Shown here one piece after another: positions 1-5,221 of a stretch of 5,221 bases of DNA. The translations under genes were made by a program, and so were the position numbers. Location: assembly GCA_947452325.1 (NCBI GenBank), contig CANGCZ010000130.1, forward strand, positions 1-5,221. Reading direction: 5' to 3'. Position 1 is the first letter of the stretch; each line of letters begins with the position of its first letter. The stretch comes from Comamonadaceae bacterium. Its GTDB lineage: Bacteria; Pseudomonadota; Gammaproteobacteria; Burkholderiales; Burkholderiaceae_C. The notes beneath the pieces were generated by a model, which was not told where the DNA came from, did not search any database, and saw only the letters and a program-made list of their open reading frames with translations.

Positions 1-634
1 CATACAAAGTCACTGCCTTGGAAGAGTCGTCGTTACCGGGGATGACATAGTCAATGCCTTCGGGTGAGTGATTGGAATCGACCACGCCGATCAGAGGAAT
101 GCCGAGTTTTTTGGCTTCCGCTATGGCGATTTTGTGGAAACCCACATCGATCACAAAAATGGCATCTGGCAGTGTGACCATGTCTTGAATGCCGCCGATG
201 TCTTTCTCCAACTTCTCGAGTTCACGCATGAACATGAGTTGTTCTTTTTTGGACATGGCGTCCAGACCGATTTCCTGCTGCGCCTTCATGTCTTTGAGGC
301 GCTTGATGGATGTTTTGACTGTTTTGAAGTTGGTCAGCATGCCGCCGAGCCAGCGTTGATCGACAAAAGGCACACCGGCTCTTTTGGCTTCGCTGGCAAT
401 GATTTCTCTGGCTTGGCGCTTGGTGCCCACCATCAGAATGTTGCCGCGATTGGCAGACAACTGCTTGGCAAACTTCATTGCTTCCTGAAAAAGAGGCAGT
501 GACTTTTCCAGGTTGATGATGTGAATTTTGTTGCGGTGGCCGAAAATATAAGGGGCCATTTTCGGGTTCCAGAAGCGTGTTTGGTGTCCGAAATGGACAC
601 CGGCTTCCAGCATTTCACGCATGGTAGTAGACAT
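1..634 (-). CDS. rpsB: 30S ribosomal protein S2 (RpsB), C-terminus cut by window edge
   Basis: S2 is a structural protein of the small ribosomal subunit; it joins late in assembly and depends on S1/S2 contacts near the platform. The minus strand from ATG 634-632 reads MSTTMREMLEAGVHFGHQTR, then the family-typical segments WNPKM, NKIHIINLEK, VGTKRQA, DQRWLGGMLTN, LEKLEKDIGGI, LPDAIFVIDV and YVIPGNDDSSKAVTLY at the edge. The order and spacing match E. coli S2 throughout. 211 complete codons are visible, so about 35-40 residues are missing if the length is the usual 240-250. The start is supported by GGAG at 644-641 with a 6-nt spacer. ATG 622-620 is a possible internal alternative but lacks such a site. 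In most proteobacteria tsf (EF-Ts) follows rpsB, so it is expected just left of the window. Expression is probably controlled by the upstream leader, described separately. Confidence 0.97.
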   Translation of the reverse strand, partial: MSTTMREMLEAGVHFGHQTRFWNPKMAPYIFGHRNKIHIINLEKSLPLFQEAMKFAKQLSANRGNILMVGTKRQAREIIASEAKRAGVPFVDQRWLGGMLTNFKTVKTSIKRLKDMKAQQEIGLDAMSKKEQLMFMRELEKLEKDIGGIQDMVTLPDAIFVIDVGFHKIAIAEAKKLGIPLIGVVDSNHSPEGIDYVIPGNDDSSKAVTLY

Positions 635-662
635 TGATTGCTCCAAAGGTTGAGTCTAAAAG

Positions 663-725
663 CCGGTTCGCCATCGCTAGAATGACAGCATGAACTGTCA
701 GCAGGCAACACCTTTATTGAACCGG
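663..725 (-). promoter_or_regulatory. rpsB leader proximal stem-loop
   Basis: A 7-bp closing stem pairs GAACCGG (719-725 on the plus strand) with CCGGTTC (663-669). Within it sits a perfect 6-bp hairpin, TGACAG (683-688) with CTGTCA (695-700), around a 6-nt loop. The two nested perfect inverted repeats are seen directly. The fold is read on the rpsB transcript, and its role in S2 binding is inferred. Confidence 0.6.
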
Positions 726-769
726 TTTGGGATTTGCTTGAGAAGATCAAACCATTTGATCAACCCAAA
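726..769 (-). promoter_or_regulatory. rpsB leader distal stem-loop
   Basis: GATCAAA (745-751) and TTTGATC (755-761) form a perfect 7-bp stem with a 3-nt loop. TTTGGG (726-731) and CCCAAA (764-769) can close it from outside, leaving an asymmetric internal loop of 13 and 2 nt. It begins a few bases after the predicted rpsB transcription start and abuts the proximal stem. No U-run follows the hairpin in transcript direction, so it is not an intrinsic terminator. Confidence 0.5.
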
Positions 770-777
770 GCCGAGAA

Positions 778-786
778 ATTTTAGCA
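778..786 (-). promoter_or_regulatory. Extended -10 promoter of rpsB
   Basis: Read on the minus strand, this is TGCTAAAAT: a TGn extension followed by TAAAAT, one mismatch from TATAAT. No good -35 hexamer sits at 16-18 bp; TTGAAG further upstream would need a spacer of about 23 bp. The extended -10 would therefore carry the promoter. Transcription would begin near 771, giving the structured leader. The position and extended -10 type fit known rpsB promoters. The DadA-like gene starts 50 bases away in the other direction, and I could not find a convincing plus-strand promoter for it. Confidence 0.6.
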
Positions 787-835
787 TATCTTCACCCCTT
801 TCCCCGCTTCAAACGGGTAACTTTGGTATGAATCT

Positions 836-2074
836 ATGAAAATTGCGGTCATCGGAGCAGGTGTCATTGGCGTGACCACCGCCCTCGAACTAGTGTCCCA
901 CGGGCATGAAGTTGTGGTGTATGAAAAAGGTTCAGGCATTGCACAACAGGCCAGTTTTGCCGCCTCGGGCTTTATGGGACCGGGATTGGTGAATTCATGG
1001 ACGGCACCAGGCATGTTTTCGCGCCAATTCAAAAATTGGTTCACAGGCGAAAGCGGTATCCGTTTGAACGGCTTGCTTGAGTTTCCTGCAGCGTGGGTGT
1101 GGCAATGGTTAAGAGCCTGCCGGGATCCTGAATTCAGTTTGAAACTGAGTTCTTTGCAGCGCCTTGCTTTTTACAGCCAGGAGGTTTTCAAGGGTGTCAC
1201 CGAACAATACGGTTTGAGTTACGAGAGCAGTCCGGGTTCTTTGATGTTGTGCCGCAGTGAAGCGGATCTTCAAAAAGTCGATTTACAGTTGTCCTTGCTC
1301 AAAGACGCGGGCATTCTTTACAAAACGCTGAGTGCCGCAGACACACGGGCCATCGAGCCTGCGTTATCCACCGAAACAGAGCTATGGGGGGCTGTGTGTT
1401 TTCCACAGGATGCCGTGGCCAATTGCCGTCAATTCACCCTATTGGCTAAACAGGAAGCAGAGCAACTTGGCGTGGTGTTCAAGACCGGTCATGAAGTGCT
1501 GCCACTGTCAGTGTCTAAACCCCGTCTGCTTCATGTCGCAGACAAAGAATCTGAGCTGTTTGACCACGTGGTAGTTTGCGCAGGGATTCACAGCAAGGCC
1601 ATTGTTCACAAACTCGGCATTCATCTGCCGGTTCAAGCTGTACACGGTTATTCGCTCAGCGCGGCATTGCGTGAGGAAATGGATGCCCCTTTGTGTGGCG
1701 TAGTTGACGCTAAACACCAAGTTGCCATAGCACGTTCAGGCCAACGCATACGGGTCAGTGGTATGTGTGAGATCGGCCCGGCGCGGCAAGCTTCTGAAAA
1801 AAACACCGGACTGCTTTACAAAGTGTTGAATGACTGGTTTCCGGGCGCGGCTAAAACCCAGGACAACGTACAAGTCTGGCGTGGCGCGCGCGATGTGATG
1901 AGCGACGGTGTGCCGGTTTTGGGTCTGAGCGGCGTGCCCGGTGTTTGGCTCAACACCGGACACGGTAACCACGGCTGGGCTTGCAGCAGCGGCAGCGCCC
2001 GCGCCATCGCCGATATGGTGTCGGGCAGAGACTGCGAAATAGACCTCAAAGGCCTGGGTATAGAACGCTTTTAG
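836..2074 (+). CDS. FAD-dependent D-amino acid dehydrogenase, DadA-like (DAO family)
   Basis: This is a 412-residue flavoprotein of the DAO family. Family members oxidatively deaminate D-amino acids to 2-oxo acids plus ammonia, passing electrons to the membrane quinone pool. The N-terminus holds the Rossmann dinucleotide motif GAGVIG (residues 7-12) and an acidic residue ending beta-2 (Glu30) for the FAD ribose. Next come WTAPG (55-59), as in E. coli DadA, and a central HGYSL matching DadA's KGYSL. The C-terminal FAD/substrate motif NTGHGNHGW starts at 373. The length is near the 416-435 usual for DadA. There is no signal peptide or membrane helix. The start at 836 fits the Rossmann fold, but the Shine-Dalgarno is weak. 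It is divergent from rpsB, and its stop overlaps the SDR stop by 4 bases. No alanine racemase (dadX) lies nearby, so the substrate could be another D-amino acid or a secondary amine. The family call is firm; the substrate is not. Confidence 0.85.
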   Translation: MKIAVIGAGVIGVTTALELVSHGHEVVVYEKGSGIAQQASFAASGFMGPGLVNSWTAPGMFSRQFKNWFTGESGIRLNGLLEFPAAWVWQWLRACRDPEFSLKLSSLQRLAFYSQEVFKGVTEQYGLSYESSPGSLMLCRSEADLQKVDLQLSLLKDAGILYKTLSAADTRAIEPALSTETELWGAVCFPQDAVANCRQFTLLAKQEAEQLGVVFKTGHEVLPLSVSKPRLLHVADKESELFDHVVVCAGIHSKAIVHKLGIHLPVQAVHGYSLSAALREEMDAPLCGVVDAKHQVAIARSGQRIRVSGMCEIGPARQASEKNTGLLYKVLNDWFPGAAKTQDNVQVWRGARDVMSDGVPVLGLSGVPGVWLNTGHGNHGWACSSGSARAIADMVSGRDCEIDLKGLGIERF

Positions 2075-2823
2075 CCTCTGCCTACAAATGGCATGTTGGT
2101 GGCCATCACAGTGTGGAACAGCACATTGGCGCTGGCGGGCAAGCTGGCCATGTACAACACCGATTCGCCAACGTGTGAAACGTCCATCAAAGGCTCGGCC
2201 TTGATTTCGCCATTCGCCTGAGGCACACCCAGCGCCATCTTGGCCGCCATCTCGGTGCCTGCATTGCCGATGTCAATCTGTCCGACCGCGATATTGAACT
2301 TGCGCCCGTCCAAGGCCGCTGTTTTTGTCAAACCGGTCACCGCGTGCTTGGTGGCTGTGTAGGCAATCGAATTAGGACGCGGCGCATAAGCAGAAATAGA
2401 ACCGTTATTGATGATGCGCCCGCCCATAGGGTCCTGGGTTTTCATGACTTTGAAAGCCTGCTGCAAACAATAAAACATGCCGTTCAAGTTGATGTCGACC
2501 ACATTGCGCCACTGCTCAATGCTGAGTTCGTCCAAAGGCACGCCGGGGGCGCTGACACCGGCGTTGTTGAACAACAAATCCACGCGGCCGCAGGCCTTCA
2601 CCGTCGTAGCAAACAGCGCGGCCACTGAATCCGGGTTGGCCACATCGGTGGACACAGCCAGACTGCGGGCAGAGTCACCCAGGCTGTGCGCGAGTTCGTC
2701 TAAGGGCTGCTGACGTCGTCCGGCCAATACCACCTTCCAGCCTGCACCGGCCAATGCAATGGCTGCTGCTTTGCCCACACCGGTACCGGCGCCTGTGACG
2801 ATGGCTATTTTTTGCTGACTCAT
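2071..2823 (-). CDS. SDR family NAD(P)-dependent oxidoreductase (classical short-chain dehydrogenase)
   Basis: This 250-residue cytoplasmic protein has the normal length of a classical SDR, which reduces or oxidises a carbonyl/hydroxyl group with NAD(P)(H). Visible motifs in order: cofactor glycine motif TGAGTGVG (10-17); Arg36-Arg37 after beta-2 with no acidic residue there, suggesting NADP(H); Asp60 for the adenine ring; NNAG (86-89); and the catalytic tetrad Asn112 (in NLNG), Ser142, Tyr155 and Lys159 (YTATK). After beta-6 the usual PG motif is replaced by GQIDIGNAGTEM, a variant I recall in a subgroup of proteobacterial SDRs. The substrate cannot be told. The start is supported by GGAG at 2834-2831 with a 7-nt spacer. 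It lies 18 bases after the rnr stop on the same strand, so co-transcription is likely. Its 3' end overlaps the convergent DadA-like gene. Confidence 0.9.
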   Translation of the reverse strand: MSQQKIAIVTGAGTGVGKAAAIALAGAGWKVVLAGRRQQPLDELAHSLGDSARSLAVSTDVANPDSVAALFATTVKACGRVDLLFNNAGVSAPGVPLDELSIEQWRNVVDINLNGMFYCLQQAFKVMKTQDPMGGRIINNGSISAYAPRPNSIAYTATKHAVTGLTKTAALDGRKFNIAVGQIDIGNAGTEMAAKMALGVPQANGEIKAEPLMDVSHVGESVLYMASLPASANVLFHTVMATNMPFVGRG

Positions 2824-2841
2824 GTTGTTTCTCCAGAAAAA

Positions 2842-5106
2842 TCAAGCGCGTTTTTTCGCACTTTTTTTGGTTGTGTGTAAAGCAGTAGGCGATTTTTTCG
2901 CCGCTTTGCCGAAGGGTTTTTTGGAACCGCGCTTGGAATCGGTGGTTTTCTTGGCGCCGCTTGCCACGGTTTTACCTGATATTTTGCCGGCCTCAGGCTG
3001 AGGCTTGGATTTGCGCGTGACGGCTGCCGTACCGTCCGCCACATCATCCTGTACCCAGCGAAAGTCGATTTTGCGACCGTCCAGATCAACGCGGCTGACC
3101 TGCACCCGAACACGCGCGCCTATGGCGTAACGAATCCCGGTGCGCTCGCCACGCAATTCCTGCCTGGCTTCATCGAAACGGAAATAATCGCCGCCCAGTT
3201 CGGTGATATGCACCAGGCCTTCGACATACATAGCGTCCAGGGTGACAAACACGCCGAATGTAGTAACAGCAGACACGGTACCGCTGAAATCTTCGCCCAG
3301 GTGTTCGCGCATGTACTGGCATTTCAACCATGCCTCTACATCACGACTGGCTTCATCGGCGCGACGCTCATTGGCGCTGCAATGCAAGCCGGCCGCCTGC
3401 CAGGACTGCAACTCGGGTGAATGCTTCACAGTCGTTTGCGCTGAGGGTTTGGATGATTTGGCCGCTTGGGTGGCCAGTCTTCTGGCGAGTTTGGCGTGTG
3501 CCTCACCAGGCGTTGGCAAGGCCGGCAGTTGATAGCGCCTGCCGTGCAAGATGGACTTGATCACCCGGTGCACCAGCAAGTCGGGGTAACGCCGGATAGG
3601 ACTGGTGAAATGGGTGTAGGCCTCATAGGCCAGACCGAAATGCCCGCTGTTGATCGGTGTGTAAATCGCTTGCTGCATGGAACGCAGCAGCATGCTGTGG
3701 ATTTGCTGCGCATCGACTCTGTCTTTGGTGGCGTTCGCAATCGTCTGAAAATGTTCCGGCTTGGGCGAGTCGCCGATTTGCATGCCAACGCCTATGGCTT
3801 TGAGGTAGTTGCGCAGAATTTCAATTTTTTCAGGCGTCGGTCCCTCGTGCACCCGGAACAGCGAAGCGTGTTTGCTGTTCATGATGAAGTCGGCGCTGCA
3901 AACGTTGGCGGCCAGCATGGCCTCTTCAATCAAGCGGTGCGCTTCGTTGCGTATGCGCGGCACAATTTTTTCAATTCTTCCGCTTTCATCGCAAACAATT
4001 TGTGTTTCAGTCGTTTCAAAATCGACGGCACCGCGCTTGAGGCGCGACTTCAGCAAAGCACGGTAGACATCGTGCAAATTCAGCAAATCATTGACCCGCG
4101 CTTTGTGCTTGAGGGCTTGCGGCCCGCGTGTGTTCGACAAAATCGCCGCCACGTCGGTGTAAGTGAAACGCGCATGGCTGTGCATGACCGCTTCATAAAA
4201 CTGGTAGGCAAATACCTCACCATCCGCGCCAATCAACATGTCGCAGACCATGCACAAGCGATCTACATGGGGATTGAGCGAGCACAAACCATTCGATAAT
4301 TTCTCCGGCAGCATAGGAATGACGCGGCGCGGGAAATACACACTGGTGGCACGGTCGTAGGCATCGGTATCGATGGCGCTGCCGGTGTCCACATAATGTC
4401 CGACATCGGCGATAGCCACCAGCAAGCGCCAACCGGGTTGCGACTTGTCGGTCAGCGGTTCGCAATACACCGCATCGTCAAAATCACGCGCGTCTTCACC
4501 GTCTATGGTGACAAAGGCCACATCGGTCAAATCCACACGGTGCTGTGCGTCTTTGGCAGTGACCTTGTCCGGCAAGCCCTCAGCCTGCTTCAAACAAGAC
4601 TCGGAAAAACGATGAGGCACGCCGTATTTCCGCACCGCAATTTCAATCTCCATGCCAGGGTCGTCCATCTCGCCCAGCACTTCCTGCACACGACCCACTG
4701 GTTGGCCGTACAAACTCGGCGGCTCTGTCAACTCGACCACCACCACTTGACCGACCAGCGCTTTCCCAGTGGCGGTTTTGGGGACCAGAATATCCTGGCC
4801 ATAACGCCGGTCTTCAGGCGCGACCAGCCAGACACCGCTTTCTTGCAACAAGCGCCCGATGATGGGATGCGCTGGTCTTTCCGTGATTTCGAGAATGCGT
4901 CCTTCGGGTCTGCCCTTTTTGTCGGTGCGTGTCACACGGGCTATCACGCAGTCGCGGTGCAATACGGCGCGCATCTCATTTGGCGGCAAATACACATTGG
5001 ATTGACCGTCGTCACGTATGACAAATCCATGGCCGTCGCGATGACCTTCTACGACGCCTTTGAATTCTTCAAGGAGTCCGACAGTATTGGGTGTGTTTTT
5101 TTTGAT
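2842..5106 (-). CDS. rnr: Ribonuclease R (3'-5' exoribonuclease); start codon uncertain
   Basis: RNase R is a processive 3'-5' hydrolytic exoribonuclease that degrades structured RNA, rRNA fragments and tmRNA-tagged messages. The open frame reaches 5214; residues below are counted from there. Domains: cold-shock/OB region about 50-200 (GHRDGHGF at 57-64); RNB catalytic domain about 225-560 with Asp238, Asp244, Asp246 and Asp247 matching E. coli Asp272/278/280/281; HFTSPIRRYPD at 535-545; a lineage-type insert about 560-605; S1 domain about 640-720; and a Lys/Ala/Ser-rich basic tail from 735. The usual N-terminal winged helix is absent. Residues 1-28 are antisense to tRNA-Leu and look non-genuine. 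No ATG/GTG/TTG occurs in frame from there until GTG 4995 and ATG 4974, both inside the conserved domain. I therefore place the start at AUC 5106-5104, behind a GAGG site, giving 754 aa. Identity is certain; the start is inference. The SDR gene follows after 18 bases. Confidence 0.93.
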   Translation of the reverse strand: MKKNTPNTVGLLEEFKGVVEGHRDGHGFVIRDDGQSNVYLPPNEMRAVLHRDCVIARVTRTDKKGRPEGRILEITERPAHPIIGRLLQESGVWLVAPEDRRYGQDILVPKTATGKALVGQVVVVELTEPPSLYGQPVGRVQEVLGEMDDPGMEIEIAVRKYGVPHRFSESCLKQAEGLPDKVTAKDAQHRVDLTDVAFVTIDGEDARDFDDAVYCEPLTDKSQPGWRLLVAIADVGHYVDTGSAIDTDAYDRATSVYFPRRVIPMLPEKLSNGLCSLNPHVDRLCMVCDMLIGADGEVFAYQFYEAVMHSHARFTYTDVAAILSNTRGPQALKHKARVNDLLNLHDVYRALLKSRLKRGAVDFETTETQIVCDESGRIEKIVPRIRNEAHRLIEEAMLAANVCSADFIMNSKHASLFRVHEGPTPEKIEILRNYLKAIGVGMQIGDSPKPEHFQTIANATKDRVDAQQIHSMLLRSMQQAIYTPINSGHFGLAYEAYTHFTSPIRRYPDLLVHRVIKSILHGRRYQLPALPTPGEAHAKLARRLATQAAKSSKPSAQTTVKHSPELQSWQAAGLHCSANERRADEASRDVEAWLKCQYMREHLGEDFSGTVSAVTTFGVFVTLDAMYVEGLVHITELGGDYFRFDEARQELRGERTGIRYAIGARVRVQVSRVDLDGRKIDFRWVQDDVADGTAAVTRKSKPQPEAGKISGKTVASGAKKTTDSKRGSKKPFGKAAKKSPTALHTTKKSAKKRA

Positions 5107-5111
5107 ATGAT
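5103..5111 (+). promoter_or_regulatory. Extended -10 promoter candidate for tRNA-Leu
   Basis: TGATATGAT has a TGn extension followed by TATGAT, one mismatch from TATAAT. It lies 17 bases upstream of the tRNA 5' end, so transcription would start near 5118 with a leader of about 11 nt. An 8-base T run (5096-5103) precedes it, and no good -35 is seen at 16-18 bp. The element overlaps the proposed rnr AUC start and its ribosome-binding spacer on the other strand. Confidence 0.5.
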
Positions 5112-5115
5112 CCTC
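5112..5115 (-). promoter_or_regulatory. Candidate rnr ribosome binding site
   Basis: GAGG on the minus strand sits 5 nt before the in-frame AUC at 5106-5104, which is followed by an A-rich codon run (AAA AAA AAC). This is the only Shine-Dalgarno-like site between the tRNA gene and the conserved RNase R domain. It favours the AUC over the conventional starts at 5214 or 5211, whose upstream sequence is outside or barely inside the window. Confidence 0.4.
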
Positions 5116-5128
5116 TGCTTTCCTGAAG

Positions 5129-5213
<85 letters not shown>

Positions 5214-5221
5214 ATCTTACA

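Larger units (their letters stand above)
635..771 (-). promoter_or_regulatory. rpsB 5' leader, probable S2 autoregulatory RNA
   Basis: This is the untranslated leader between the predicted rpsB transcription start (about 771) and its ATG, roughly 137 nt. It folds by eye into two stem-loop units followed by a short single-stranded stretch and the Shine-Dalgarno GGAG (644-641). In Gammaproteobacteria the rpsB leader (also known as the t44 RNA family) is where excess S2 represses translation of rpsB-tsf. The length, the position directly upstream of rpsB and the two-hairpin layout agree with that. I infer the same role here. I cannot confirm that this sequence matches the published consensus, and a betaproteobacterial version may differ. 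There is no uncoupled gene in this stretch: the frames crossing it are short and overlap rpsB out of frame. Confidence 0.6.

Noticed and set aside
68..502. 144-codon plus-strand frame opposite rpsB
   Set aside because: It is antisense to clear S2 coding sequence, and its His/Phe-rich composition reflects the complement of S2 codons.
475..750. 91-codon minus-strand frame crossing the rpsB leader
   Set aside because: It overlaps the first 160 bases of rpsB in another frame and covers the structured leader. It has no family resemblance.
745..761. GATCAAA/TTTGATC hairpin as an intrinsic terminator
   Set aside because: No U-run follows it on either strand, and it lies just downstream of the rpsB promoter, where a leader hairpin is the better reading.
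781..1044. 87-codon minus-strand frame opposite the DadA-like N-terminus
   Set aside because: It is antisense to the Rossmann motif region of a well-supported gene and would span the rpsB promoter.
5214..5219. TAAGAT on the minus strand as an rnr -10 box
   Set aside because: Two mismatches, and any -35 is outside the window. It would also remove ATG 5214 as a start. It cannot be supported from what is visible.

Overview
The window looks like ordinary core chromosome of a betaproteobacterium in the order Burkholderiales, most likely the family Comamonadaceae. The main support is the RNase R sequence. Its catalytic core, its insert near the end of the RNB domain and its missing N-terminal helix-turn-helix match what I recall of Comamonadaceae RNase R; this is from memory, not a search. 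Base composition is moderate. I see no insertion sequence, phage gene, CRISPR array or other sign of recent transfer.

Layout from left to right. (1) Positions 1-634, minus strand: the first 211 codons of rpsB (ribosomal protein S2), running off the left edge. No ORF caller would report it as complete because its stop lies outside the window. (2) Positions 635-835: a 201-base divergent intergenic region. It holds the rpsB promoter (an extended -10) and a structured rpsB leader of about 137 nt that resembles the S2 autoregulatory leader of Gammaproteobacteria. (3) Positions 836-2074, plus strand: a FAD-dependent DadA-like D-amino acid dehydrogenase. (4) Positions 2071-2823, minus strand: a classical short-chain dehydrogenase/reductase (SDR) whose stop codon overlaps the stop of the DadA-like gene. 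(5) Positions 2842-5106, minus strand: rnr (RNase R), 18 bases upstream of the SDR gene and probably in one operon with it. (6) Positions 5129-5213, plus strand: a complete tRNA-Leu(CAG), head-to-head with rnr.

Functionally, three loci belong to translation and RNA turnover (rpsB, rnr, tRNA-Leu). The two oxidoreductases have no visible link to them beyond position. No stretch longer than about 200 bases lacks a gene.

The most interesting spot is the rnr/tRNA-Leu junction. There is no ATG, GTG or TTG in the rnr frame between the tRNA gene and the start of the conserved domain. The only in-frame conventional starts there (5214, 5211) lie at or in the tRNA's 3' end, on the antisense strand. A non-canonical AUC with a well-placed GAGG ribosome binding site is the best local alternative, and it coincides with the tRNA's own extended -10 promoter. 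I did not find a convincing new biological system. The rnr start and the rpsB leader deserve a second look.
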